Assembly: GCA_041060555.1 (NCBI GenBank)
Contig: JBEUDS010000008.1
Strand: one strand, 5' to 3'
Source of the DNA: CAUJIW01 sp963205175
GTDB lineage: Bacteria; Pseudomonadota; Alphaproteobacteria; Sphingomonadales; Sphingomonadaceae
Length of the DNA stretch: 64,000 bases
Shown: one piece after another, positions 13,669 through 22,898 of the stretch
Layout of the letters: each line of letters opens with the position of its first letter
Numbering within the stretch: the first letter of the stretch is position 1
Translations under genes and position numbers: made by a program
Notes under the pieces: generated by a model
The model's database searches: none
Seen by the model: the letters and a program-made list of their open reading frames with translations, nothing else
Told to the model about the DNA's origin: nothing

Positions 13669-15507
13669 ATGCCTGACGAACCAACACGACCGGGGCCGCC
13701 CCCCGGCGCCTCGACCACTGACCGTCAGCTGCCAGGGGATGTGCTGTTCCCGGCAATGTCGCGTGTCGTCGCCGCGCTCTATGCGTTCGCCGCCGACCCG
13801 GACCGCTGGGACGAACTGGTCGACGTGCTGGCCGATCTGCCCGAGGAATCGGCTCTGTCAGCCGAAGTCGCCTCGGCGCTGACCCCCCACCTGACCCAGG
13901 CGGTGCAGATCGCCGAGCGGTTGTCGCCCGATCTGCCACCGCCGGCGACACTGCCGCTGTGCGGGCTGGTGCTGGATGCCGACCGCCGCCTGCTGATGAC
14001 GTTCGGCGACATCGGTCCGCTGTGCGAGCGCCTGATCGCCCCGCCGGTGAAAAGCGCCCGGCTGCAGTTTCTCGACAGCGAGAACGAGGCGCGCCTGCGT
14101 GCCGCCATCGCCGACCTGCCCCCTGTCGGCGGGTCGTCGCTGCTGCAACTCTATGACGGCGCGGATCGCGCCTTGCGACTGGCGGTGGTGGTGCGCGTGG
14201 ATGCCGACCGCCGGCGCCAGCTCGATCTCGGCCCAGGCGGTCCGGTGCCGCCGGCCGGCGCCCTCGCCATCCTGCTGCCCGGCGGCTCGCCGGCCATGCG
14301 TTCCGATGCCCTGCTGCGCGACGGCTTCGGCCTGACGGCGGCGGAAACCCGGCTGGTGCGCCAGCTGGAAGACGGTCTGTCGCTCCAGGAAGCCGCTGGT
14401 GTGCTCGGCATCCGCCTCAACACCGCGCGCAACCAGTTGAAGTCGGTGTTCGACAAGATGGGCGTGCGCCGGCAGAGCGAGTTGGTGAAGCACCTGATGG
14501 AGCTCGCCACCATCGCCCGCTACATGCCCGGCAACGCACCGGCCGGCCCGCCGCCACGCCGCACTCCCGGCGATCAGGCCGGTGGCGAGACGCTGCGGCG
14601 CCACGGGCTGCCTGACGGTCGTCAGCTGAGCTACCGCCGCTATGGCCGGCCGGGCGGCCGGCCGGTACTGGCGCTGCATATGTGGGGTGGCGCGACGCTG
14701 CTGCCACCGGGCACCCCGGCGCTGGCGGAGCGCCTGGATCTAGACCTCGTGTCGGTTGCCCGCCCCGGCTATGACGGCGCCTCCCCGGTCGCCGACATGA
14801 ACGTCACCGATCACGCCGCCGACCTCGGCCATCTGCTGGACACGCTGGCCATGCCAACCACCCAGATACTGGCGATATCGGCCGGCGCGGCCTACGCGCT
14901 GGGCCTGGCGCTGGCAGCGCCGGCGCGGGTCGAACGGCTGTTCCTGCTGACGCCGCGCCCCACCGGCCGCGACAACTGGCGCGGCGGCGAACGCACCGGC
15001 TGGCATCATTTCCGCGACTATCTGGTGCGCTTCCCCGGTGTTGCCGACGCCATGGGCGGCGTCATCAGCCGGACCATGACCCGGGAATCCATCGTCCGCA
15101 CCATCCGCCGGCTCGAACAGGGCTGCGCCAAGGACCAGCAGTTCTTCGCCGACCATCCGGAGCACTTCAACTATCTGGTCGATGTCATGTACGGCGCCGT
15201 GAAGCAGTCGATGGCGGGGATGCGGGACGAGCTGAAATACTCCGCCCGCGATGACCGTCTCGACCTCGCCGACCTGGCGCCGCCGCTGACGATCTGGCAC
15301 GACTCCGAGGACCCGGTGATCCCGGCCGACGCCTTCCTGCGCCAGCTGCCGGCCACGCTGCAACCGGACCTCCGCCTGTTCGACGGCCCTGGTCATTATC
15401 TGTGGGTGCGGCGCTGGCAGGATATCCTGCGTGCCCTCGCGGACTGGCCAGCCGCGACCCGGCAGGGACCCGACAGCCGTGTGGCCGGCCAGCCCTTGAC
15501 GGCATGA
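13669..15507 (+). CDS. LuxR-type helix-turn-helix protein fused to an alpha/beta-hydrolase domain
   Basis: 612 residues from ATG 13669 (a TTG at 13615 opens the same frame; no start has a clear ribosome binding site). The N-terminal 200 residues include the ALYAFAADPDRWDELVDVLADL pattern (about 37-58) found in many alphaproteobacterial LuxR-family regulators. A LuxR HTH follows at about 220-279 (FGLTAAETRLVRQLEDGLSL then NTARNQLKSVFDKMGVRRQS). From about 310 to 600 lies an alpha/beta-hydrolase with Ser404 in the elbow AISAG, Asp548 in HDSEDPVIP and His576 in GPGHYLW, so the triad looks complete. A regulator with a built-in esterase- or lyase-like sensor domain is the obvious inference; the substrate is unknown. 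It stands alone, ahead of a strong terminator. Confidence 0.85.
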   Translation: MPDEPTRPGPPPGASTTDRQLPGDVLFPAMSRVVAALYAFAADPDRWDELVDVLADLPEESALSAEVASALTPHLTQAVQIAERLSPDLPPPATLPLCGLVLDADRRLLMTFGDIGPLCERLIAPPVKSARLQFLDSENEARLRAAIADLPPVGGSSLLQLYDGADRALRLAVVVRVDADRRRQLDLGPGGPVPPAGALAILLPGGSPAMRSDALLRDGFGLTAAETRLVRQLEDGLSLQEAAGVLGIRLNTARNQLKSVFDKMGVRRQSELVKHLMELATIARYMPGNAPAGPPPRRTPGDQAGGETLRRHGLPDGRQLSYRRYGRPGGRPVLALHMWGGATLLPPGTPALAERLDLDLVSVARPGYDGASPVADMNVTDHAADLGHLLDTLAMPTTQILAISAGAAYALGLALAAPARVERLFLLTPRPTGRDNWRGGERTGWHHFRDYLVRFPGVADAMGGVISRTMTRESIVRTIRRLEQGCAKDQQFFADHPEHFNYLVDVMYGAVKQSMAGMRDELKYSARDDRLDLADLAPPLTIWHDSEDPVIPADAFLRQLPATLQPDLRLFDGPGHYLWVRRWQDILRALADWPAATRQGPDSRVAGQPLTA

Positions 15508-15553
15508 CTCCCGCATAGCCCAATTGGGTCATGCGACAAACCGTTGGGCGCAC

Positions 15554-15753
15554 TATAAATCCAACGAAATCCGGTGGTTGTTCGTGATGACAGGTGCGAC
15601 GCAGGCCGCCGGAAAACAGCCACTTCACCCATCTGACGAATCGGGTGGTTCAGCAGGCCACGACCGGCAGCGGCGAATCTCGACCCATTTGCCACTGCTG
15701 CCAGCGGCCACTCGCACCTTCAGGCCACCGGCTCCCCGGTGGCTTTTTTTTTT
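15554..15753 (+). ncRNA. Candidate structured small RNA or structured 3' UTR
   Basis: Between the hydrolase gene and groEL (356 bp without a gene) lies a -10-like TATAAA (15554-15559; no good -35) and, about 190 nt further, a strong terminator. The predicted RNA pairs its own ends: 15571-15577 with 15725-15731 (7 bp), 15592-15599 with 15712-15719 (8 bp) and 15604-15609 with 15704-15709 (6 bp). Inside are a CACCC/GGGTG hairpin (15626-15647) and CAGCAG/CTGCTG (15651-15656 with 15695-15700). The first helix uses the 5' arm of the terminator, so the two are mutually exclusive. It is of 6S-like size, but I cannot match it to a known family; it could also be the 3' UTR of the upstream gene. Confidence 0.4.
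15724..15753 (+). terminator. Rho-independent terminator, plus strand
   Basis: A perfect 8-bp stem (15724-15731 with 15736-15743) closes a CTCC loop and is followed by ten Ts (15744-15753). It ends transcription coming from the hydrolase gene or from the candidate small RNA, before the convergent groEL. Confidence 0.92.
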
Positions 15754-15807
15754 GCAGTGTTGCCGCCCCCCACCGGCCGGTACAACCGGCCTGAAACAGC
15801 CGCGGCC

Positions 15808-15838
15808 AAACAAAAGCGGCGGGGTTGCCCCCGCCGCT
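15808..15838 (-). terminator. Rho-independent terminator of groESL
   Basis: In the groEL-sense RNA, arms 15829-15838 and 15815-15824 form a perfect 10-bp GC-rich stem closed by a GCAA tetraloop, followed by TTTTGTTT. It lies 26 bp after the groEL stop. Confidence 0.9.
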
Positions 15839-15863
15839 CTCGTTCAGCGCTGATCGGCCGGAC

Positions 15864-17501
<1,638 letters not shown>

Positions 17502-17551
17502 GTTTCAGCTCCTTGAAAATCTCGTGGGGACTGGTCGCGTGGGCGACCAGG

Positions 17552-17947
17552 TTACTTCTTGGGACGACCGCGCTTGGCGGGGGCGGCCTTGGCGGCCGGC
17601 TTGGCCGGAGCGGACTTCACGGCCTTCACGGCAACCGGCTTCGCGGCGGCCTTAGCGGTCACCTCGATGATGCCGAGCACGTCCGATTCCTTCATGATCA
17701 GCAGCTCTTCGCCGTTGACCTTGACCTCCGTGCCCGACCACTTGCCGAACAGCACCCGGTCACCGGCCTTGACGTCGAGCGGCACCAGCTTGCCGGTCTC
17801 GTCGCGAGCGCCCGAACCGGCGGCGACGATCACGCCCTCTTGCGGCTTTTCCTTGGCGGTGTCCGGGATAATGATGCCACCGGCGGTCTTCTCCTCGGAT
17901 TCGACGCGACGCACCAGCACTCGGTCGTGCAGGGGACGGAAAGACAT
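17552..17947 (-). CDS. groS: Co-chaperonin GroES with Lys/Ala/Pro-rich, AT-hook-like C-terminal tail
   Basis: 131 residues; GroES proteins are usually 95-105. Residues 1-100 form a complete GroES (LHDRVLVRRVESEEKTAGGI at about 6-25, containing the mobile loop; VKAGDRVLFGKWSGTEVKV; ending DVLGIIE). The frame then continues without interruption for about 31 residues of Lys, Ala and Pro, ending KRGRPKK, which contains the GRP core of an AT-hook. The tail resembles histone H1-like bacterial tails and gives a strongly basic end to each of seven subunits. Its role is unknown. Regulated by the upstream CIRCE operator. Confidence 0.95.
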   Translation of the reverse strand: MSFRPLHDRVLVRRVESEEKTAGGIIIPDTAKEKPQEGVIVAAGSGARDETGKLVPLDVKAGDRVLFGKWSGTEVKVNGEELLIMKESDVLGIIEVTAKAAAKPVAVKAVKSAPAKPAAKAAPAKRGRPKK

Positions 17948-18010
17948 GCAGTCACCTCTTTGTTAGCTGAGGACCAGCAACAGCGGCCCCCGGGATCTGG
18001 TCCAATGGCC

Positions 18011-18037
18011 TTGGCACTCACGCGGCGTGAGTGCTAG
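18011..18037 (-). promoter_or_regulatory. CIRCE operator (HrcA binding site)
   Basis: The inverted repeat TTGGCACTC-N9-GAGTGCTAG matches the CIRCE consensus TTAGCACTC-N9-GAGTGCTAA with two departures, one in each outer arm region. It lies between the promoter and groES, covering the expected transcription start, the usual position for HrcA repression. hrcA is not in the window. Confidence 0.93.
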
Positions 18038-18047
18038 CGGCTGCCCG

Positions 18048-18076
18048 GATATGAGCACGCCCCGCCCCCGAGTCAA
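18048..18076 (-). promoter_or_regulatory. Promoter of groESL
   Basis: On the minus strand TTGACT (18071-18076) and CATATC (18048-18053) are 17 bp apart, directly upstream of the CIRCE element. The -35 is preceded by CC, giving CCTTGACT, so use by both the housekeeping and the heat-shock sigma factor is possible. Confidence 0.6.
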
Positions 18077-18179
18077 GGCGCCCCCCGCAGATTCCCGCCG
18101 ATCGCGTTTTACTGACGCCCCCATCCCCTGTATCTGAAACGGAACTGGTTTCGCTCTTTGCATGAGGCGGCTGCTGTCC

Positions 18180-20093
18180 ATGTGGAATTTCATCAAGGCG
18201 CTGTGGCGCGCCCTCGTTGTCACCAAGGATCTGGTGTTCGGCGTCATTGCCGTGCTGCTGCTGCTGGGCGTCGTGGCGGCACTGATGCCCCGGACACCGG
18301 CACCGCTGCCCGACAAGGCGGCGCTGGTCATCCGCATCGACGGCATTCTGGTGGACCAGCGCTCGCCCACCGATCCGCTGGTGATGCTGGGCGGCGCCGA
18401 TGGCCTGCCAACCGAGGTTCTGCTGCGTGACGTGCTGACGGCGATCGACCGCGCCTCGACCGATCCGCGCATCGCCGCCGTCAGCCTGGAACTCGACGGC
18501 TTCTTCGGCGCCGGTCCCGGCACGCTGGAAACGGTGGGCCGCGCGCTCGACCGCTTCCGCGAGAGTGGCAAGCCGATCTACGGCTATGGCCGCTACTTCG
18601 CCGAGCCGCAATATCAGCTGGCGGCGCGCGCCAGCGAGCTTTGGCTGCACCCGATGGGTGGCGTCGTGCTCACCGGCTATGGCCAGTACAACCTCTACTT
18701 CAAGGACGCGCTCGAACGTCTGAAGGTGAATGTCCACGTCTTCAAGGCCGGCCGATTCAAGTCCTTTGTAGAGCCTTACGACCGGCAGGACATGTCGCCC
18801 GAGGCCCGCGAGGCCGCACGTGCGCTCTATGCGGCGCTGTGGGGCAACTATGTCGCCGAGACCGGCGCCGCACGCACCGGCAAAGGGTTCGACCTGACCC
18901 GCATGATCAATGACGCGCCAGCCATGCTGGCGGCCAAGGGTGGCGATCTTGCCCAGATGGCGCTGGCCGCGCGCGCGGTCGACCGGGTCGGTGCCTATGC
19001 CGACTATGCCCGGGCACTGGCCAAGGTGGCGGGAGACGGCGAGGACAGCGATGGCCTGCCCTCCTTCTCCCAGGTCGACATGGAGCGCTATCTGGCGGCC
19101 ACCAGCGACATGGAACGCTCCAGCGGTGACGCCGTGGGCGTACTCTACGTGTCGGGAGACATCATCGACGGCGAAGGCCCGGCCGGAGTCGCCGGCGGCG
19201 ACACCATCGCCCGACTGGTGCGACAGGCGATGCAGGAGGGCGACATCAAGGCTCTGGTGGTGCGCATCAACTCGCCCGGCGGATCGGCAACCGCCGCCGA
19301 GGCGATCCGCGAACAGCTGGCGCTGGCCCGCGCCGAGGGCCTGCCGATCGTCGCCTCGTTCGGCACCGTCGCCGCCTCGGGCGGCTACTGGGTCGCCACC
19401 GCCGCCGACGAAATCTGGGCGGAGCCGTCGACGATCACCGGTTCGATCGGCGTGTTCGGCATCATCCCGACGTTCGAGGAGACACTGGCGTCGGTGGGAG
19501 TCACCACCGACGGCGTCGGCGCCACGCCGCTGGCGGATGCCGGCAACATCACGCGGCCATTGTCACCTGCCGTGGCGACCATGATCCAGGCGACGGTCGA
19601 CCACACCTACCAACGCTTCATCGGCCTGGTCGCCGCCAATCGCAAGATGACCCTTCCGGCGGTGGACACCATCGGACAGGGACGGGTCTGGGCCGGTTCC
19701 ACCGCGCGGGAACTCAAGCTCGTCGATCACATCGGCGGCCTGGAACAGGCCATCGCCGCCGCGGCCCGGCGAGCCGGCCTGAAGCAGTACCGGGTCATCC
19801 ATGCCGATCCCGGCGAGCCCTGGAAGGACATGTTGCTGCGCAAGCTGCTGAACACCGCGGCCCCGGCCCCGTCCGTCACACCGGTGGGCATCGGCGTGAC
19901 GGACCAGCTTCACCGGGCCGGCGTGCTGCTGACACCCCGGCGGATCACCCGGCTGGGCGACGTGCAGGCGACCTGCCTTGAATGCCTGCCGTTCAGCCCG
20001 TCGCCTCGTGCCGCCGCGCGCACGGCCTCGGCCGACGAGACCCTGCTGGGCGCCGCCTTGCTCACCGGACTGGCTGGCAAGATCGCGCAATGA
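18180..20093 (+). CDS. sppA: Signal peptide peptidase SppA, 67K type
   Basis: 637 residues from ATG 18180; an in-frame ATG at 18162 would add six residues, but the later start matches the family and has GAGGCGG upstream. One N-terminal membrane segment (about 18-37) anchors a periplasmic S49 serine protease with two homologous halves. The lysine of the dyad is in AGRFKSFVEPY (about 194) and the nucleophilic serine in TVAASGGYWVA (about 400). It degrades cleaved signal peptides. The last 60 residues are a less conserved extension. It diverges from groES and ends at a shared terminator. Confidence 0.92.
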   Translation: MWNFIKALWRALVVTKDLVFGVIAVLLLLGVVAALMPRTPAPLPDKAALVIRIDGILVDQRSPTDPLVMLGGADGLPTEVLLRDVLTAIDRASTDPRIAAVSLELDGFFGAGPGTLETVGRALDRFRESGKPIYGYGRYFAEPQYQLAARASELWLHPMGGVVLTGYGQYNLYFKDALERLKVNVHVFKAGRFKSFVEPYDRQDMSPEAREAARALYAALWGNYVAETGAARTGKGFDLTRMINDAPAMLAAKGGDLAQMALAARAVDRVGAYADYARALAKVAGDGEDSDGLPSFSQVDMERYLAATSDMERSSGDAVGVLYVSGDIIDGEGPAGVAGGDTIARLVRQAMQEGDIKALVVRINSPGGSATAAEAIREQLALARAEGLPIVASFGTVAASGGYWVATAADEIWAEPSTITGSIGVFGIIPTFEETLASVGVTTDGVGATPLADAGNITRPLSPAVATMIQATVDHTYQRFIGLVAANRKMTLPAVDTIGQGRVWAGSTARELKLVDHIGGLEQAIAAAARRAGLKQYRVIHADPGEPWKDMLLRKLLNTAAPAPSVTPVGIGVTDQLHRAGVLLTPRRITRLGDVQATCLECLPFSPSPRAAARTASADETLLGAALLTGLAGKIAQ

Positions 20094-20121
20094 AAAAGGG
20101 CGCCGGAAACGGCGCCCTTTT
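20094..20121. terminator. Bidirectional terminator between sppA and the peroxiredoxin gene
   Basis: A GGGCGCC stem (20098-20104 with 20111-20117) is extended by an A4/T4 pair on either side, so both strands read a GC stem followed by four Ts. It starts one base after the sppA stop and lies 20 bp from the stop of the convergent peroxiredoxin gene. Confidence 0.85.
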
Positions 20122-20141
20122 CCCCGTCGCTGCCGATCCGC

Positions 20142-20624
20142 TCAGAGCTGGGTCAACGCGTGCTCGGCGCTCGACACCTTGAACTCGCCCGGCGCCTCGA
20201 CATTGAGCTCGGTCACCACGCCGTCCTTGGCGATGATCGAGAAGCGCTGGCCGCGCTTGCCCATGCCGAACTTGGTGCCGTCCATCTCCAGGCCGAGCTT
20301 GGCGGTGAGGTCGCCGTTGCCATCCGCCACCATCAGCACCTTGTCGCCAGCCTCCTGCGACTTGCCCCAGGCGTTCATCACGAACACGTCGTTGACGGCA
20401 ACGCAGACGATGCTGTCGACGCCCTTGGCCTTCAGCGCCTCGGCGTTCTCGATAAAGCCCGGCAGGTGCTTGGCCGAGCAGGTCGGCGTGAAGGCGCCCG
20501 GCACCGAGAACAGCACCACCGTCTTGCCGGCGAAGATCTCGTCGGTGGTGATCGGGCCCGGGCCGCTGTCGGTCATGCGCATCAGCGTAGCCGACGGAAT
20601 CTTGTCTCCGACCTTGATCGTCAT
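20142..20624 (-). CDS. Peroxiredoxin, Prx5/PMP20 (AhpC-TSA) type
   Basis: 160 residues from ATG 20624, chosen because GGAAAGGGAAG precedes it; an upstream in-frame ATG lacks support. The peroxidatic cysteine is in VPGAFTPTCSAKHLPGF (near residue 48), the Prx5 signature, and a second cysteine lies in SIVCVAVND (about 73). It reduces hydrogen peroxide and organic hydroperoxides in the cytoplasm, usually with glutathione/glutaredoxin or thioredoxin. It has its own promoter (20690-20717) and converges with sppA. Confidence 0.92.
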   Translation of the reverse strand: MTIKVGDKIPSATLMRMTDSGPGPITTDEIFAGKTVVLFSVPGAFTPTCSAKHLPGFIENAEALKAKGVDSIVCVAVNDVFVMNAWGKSQEAGDKVLMVADGNGDLTAKLGLEMDGTKFGMGKRGQRFSIIAKDGVVTELNVEAPGEFKVSSAEHALTQL

Positions 20625-20689
20625 TCCACTTCCCTTTCCTGATGGAGTCGCAATCTGTCGACAGGCGCACGCACCTGTCACCCCGCCGA

Positions 20690-20717
20690 GTTATAGTGCG
20701 CGCCGCCCCGGTGTCGA
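20690..20717 (-). promoter_or_regulatory. Promoter of the peroxiredoxin gene
   Basis: On the minus strand TCGACA (20712-20717) and TATAAC (20690-20695) are 16 bp apart. The leader is about 60 nt and contains the palindrome CTGTCGACAG (20655-20664), which could be an operator. Confidence 0.5.
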
Positions 20718-20784
20718 GGCCGGCACGGCCCGACACCCGACATCTCCCCTTGAAAGCACCCCGGCCAAGGCTCAAGTTACGCTA

Positions 20785-21348
20785 ATGACGGAGTCACCAT
20801 CCCTGGAGGGACAGCTGCTGCTGGCGATGCCCGGCATCGGCGACCCGCGCTTCGAGCGCGCCGTGATCCTGATGTGCCAGCACAACGCCGAGGGCGCCAT
20901 GGGCCTGGTGATCAACAAGCCGTTCCAGAAACTCTCGGTCGCCGACCTGCTGGGGCAGCTGGAAGTGGACGCCGGCGAGGAACTGGAGGACGTCGTCGTC
21001 CATGCCGGCGGACCGGTGGAGCCGTCGCGTGGCTTCGTCGTCCACTCCACCGACTATGAGCAGCCCTCGACCCTTCAGGTCACCGAGTCGATCGCGCTGA
21101 CCGCCACCATCGAGATCCTGCGCGACATCGCCGAAGGGCGCGGGCCGGCCCGCGCGCTCGTCGCGCTGGGCTATGCCGGCTGGGCACCGGGCCAGCTCGA
21201 CCGCGAACTGACCAAGCATGGCTGGCTGTCGGCGCCCGCCACCGATGCCCTCATCTTCGAAACGCCCCTGGAGAAGAAGTGGACCAGGGCGATGACCTCG
21301 ATCGGCATCGACGTGCGGATGCTCTCCGGCGAGGCCGGCCACGCCTGA
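20785..21348 (+). CDS. YqgE/AlgH family protein (UPF0301)
   Basis: 187 residues from the ATG at 20785. It begins with LEGQLLLAMPGIGDPRFERAVI and contains GAMGLVINKP and VHAGGPVEPSRGFVVHS, the conserved core of this family, and ends with WTRAMTSIGIDVRMLSGEAGHA. No enzymatic function is established; in Pseudomonas AlgH influences alginate and other regulons. It is divergent from the peroxiredoxin gene (160-bp gap). The frame stays open far upstream (to 19978) without coding character. Confidence 0.92.
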   Translation: MTESPSLEGQLLLAMPGIGDPRFERAVILMCQHNAEGAMGLVINKPFQKLSVADLLGQLEVDAGEELEDVVVHAGGPVEPSRGFVVHSTDYEQPSTLQVTESIALTATIEILRDIAEGRGPARALVALGYAGWAPGQLDRELTKHGWLSAPATDALIFETPLEKKWTRAMTSIGIDVRMLSGEAGHA

Positions 21349-21456
21349 ACGGGCACATCTTAATAACAGTTAACGTGCCACAACCGTTCCCTTCGAGGCG
21401 GCGTTAATATCTTGGCCACATCCTGCGACTCACCCGGGACAATCCGGGGGAGACTT

Positions 21457-21490
21457 CGGGCCGGACGCGGAGAAACCGCGCGGATGCCCG
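21457..21490 (+). promoter_or_regulatory. Hairpin in the leader of the small secreted protein gene
   Basis: Outer helix CGGGC/GCCCG (21457-21461 with 21486-21490) and inner helix CGCGG/CCGCG (21466-21470 with 21476-21480) with an AGAAA loop are separated by a near-symmetric internal loop (CGGA facing CGGAT). It ends 18 bp before the ATG, next to the ribosome binding site AGGGTGGG. A small leader structure is likely; I do not recognise a riboswitch class. Confidence 0.3.
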
Positions 21491-21508
21491 GCGACGCAAG
21501 GGTGGGAC

Positions 21509-21979
21509 ATGACTGGACGCACGGGAACCATGGGTGCCATCGCCGCTGTACTGGCCCTGCTGGCCGGGCCGTCGCTGGCCGCGCCCTGCTGGTCGTCATC
21601 GGAGGTGAGGGCAGCCCAGGTGCGCGAGATGCAGACGCTGATGATGGTGGGCGCCTTGCAGTGCCGCCACATCGCCGGCAATGACGCGCTGGCCAGCTAC
21701 AACCGCTTCGTCACCCGCTTCCGGCCGCACATCAGTTCGCAAAACGACGTGCTGAAGGCCCGCTTCGCGCGCCTGCACGGCAATGGCGCCGGCCAGAACG
21801 CCTATGACCGCTACACCACCAGCCTTGCCAACCTGCAGGCGGCGCGCGGTGCCCAGACCGGCTTCTGCGAGCAGGTCGCCGATGTCGGCCGCACGCTGGC
21901 GACCCTGAACGACCAGGACATGCAGGCGATGGCCGCCCGGCTGGTGCCGGCGCCCGCCAGCGTCGAGTGTATCGAGTAG
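21509..21979 (+). CDS. Small secreted protein with four cysteines, conserved in alphaproteobacteria
   Basis: 156 residues with a cleavable signal peptide (hydrophobic 8-22, likely cleavage after SLAA near 25). The mature part is helical, with REMQTLMMVGALQCRHIAGN and a YNRFVTRFRPHISSQNDVLK region, and contains four cysteines (about 27, 52, 119, 154) that could form two disulfides. I recognise the pattern as a conserved alphaproteobacterial hypothetical family but know no function. It is followed by an RNA methyltransferase gene 94 bp downstream. Confidence 0.75.
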   Translation: MTGRTGTMGAIAAVLALLAGPSLAAPCWSSSEVRAAQVREMQTLMMVGALQCRHIAGNDALASYNRFVTRFRPHISSQNDVLKARFARLHGNGAGQNAYDRYTTSLANLQAARGAQTGFCEQVADVGRTLATLNDQDMQAMAARLVPAPASVECIE

Positions 21980-22073
21980 CGTCGCGTCACCCCCGCGGCC
22001 GGCGCCGCCAGTCGGTGTATCGGGGTCTGGCCGTTGCATCGGAGGCCCGCGCGCGTGTAGCGTGCGCGCCATC

Positions 22074-22898
22074 ATGCGACCCGATGCCGACACCAAGCTG
22101 ATCACCTCGCCCGCCAATCCGCTGATCAAGCGGATCAACGCCCTGCACGAGAAGAAGTTCCGCGTCCGCGAGGGACTGTTCCTCGCCGAGGGGCTGCGCA
22201 TCGTCACGGAAGCGGCGGACGCCGGCGTCACGCCGGCCTATCTGATCCACGGCCCGGACATGAGCGACCATGTGCTGCTGCGCCGGCTGATGGCCGCCAC
22301 CCGGGCGGCCGGCGGCGAGGTTGTCGAGACCTCGGCCGACGTGCTGCGCAAGCTCTCCCGCAAGTACAATCCGCAGTCGGTGCTGGGTGTTTACACCGAA
22401 CCCGCGCGCACCCTGGCCGACCTCGACCGCACGGCGAGCTTCGCCTGGATCGTCTGCCAGAGCCTGAAGGACCCCGGCAACCTCGGCACCATCCTGCGCA
22501 CCGCCGACGCGGTGGGGGCCGGCGGCGTCATCCTGCTCGACCAGTCGTGCGACCCCTACAGCGTCGAGGCGGTGCGGGCCTCGATGGGCGCGCTGTTCAC
22601 GGTGCCGGTGGTGCAGGCGGAGTGGGCCGACTTCCTGCCCTGGCTGCGCGGCGGGCCGGGTTTTCTGGTCGGCGCCTCGCTCAATGCCAGCGAGGACTAT
22701 CAAGCGATCCGCTACCCGGCGCCGACCTTCCTGTTCATGGGCAACGAGCAATCGGGCCTGCCGGCCGACTATGAGGCGGCATGCGACGCGCGCATCCGCA
22801 TCCCGATGCAGGGCAAGGCGGACAGCCTCAATGTCGCCGTCGCCACCGCGGTGCTGCTCTACGAGGTGTTCAACCAGCACCGGCGAGCCGACCGGTGA
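22074..22898 (+). CDS. SpoU/TrmH-family RNA 2'-O-methyltransferase
   Basis: 274 residues from ATG 22074 (a GTG 12 bp upstream is possible). An N-terminal substrate-binding domain (about 10-100; FRVREGLFLAEGLRIV) precedes the SPOUT catalytic domain. The three SpoU motifs are present: DPGNLGTILRTADA (about 135-148), FLFMGNEQSGLP, and IPMQGKADSLNVAVATAVLL. It uses S-adenosylmethionine to methylate rRNA or tRNA ribose; the target nucleotide cannot be told. Its TGA overlaps the GTG start of the next gene (GTGA). Confidence 0.9.
   Translation: MRPDADTKLITSPANPLIKRINALHEKKFRVREGLFLAEGLRIVTEAADAGVTPAYLIHGPDMSDHVLLRRLMAATRAAGGEVVETSADVLRKLSRKYNPQSVLGVYTEPARTLADLDRTASFAWIVCQSLKDPGNLGTILRTADAVGAGGVILLDQSCDPYSVEAVRASMGALFTVPVVQAEWADFLPWLRGGPGFLVGASLNASEDYQAIRYPAPTFLFMGNEQSGLPADYEAACDARIRIPMQGKADSLNVAVATAVLLYEVFNQHRRADR

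Noticed and set aside
15554..15753. Assignment of the structured region as 6S RNA, tmRNA or RNase P RNA.
   Set aside because: No tmRNA tag frame or RNase P signature is seen, and the internal fold does not show the single large bubble of 6S. It is left as an unassigned candidate.
21409..21508. Possible riboswitch (the string GACGCAAGGG resembles part of the cyclic-di-GMP-I core) ahead of the secreted four-Cys protein.
   Set aside because: The paired helices and tetraloop/receptor of that class are not present; only a simple two-tier hairpin can be drawn.
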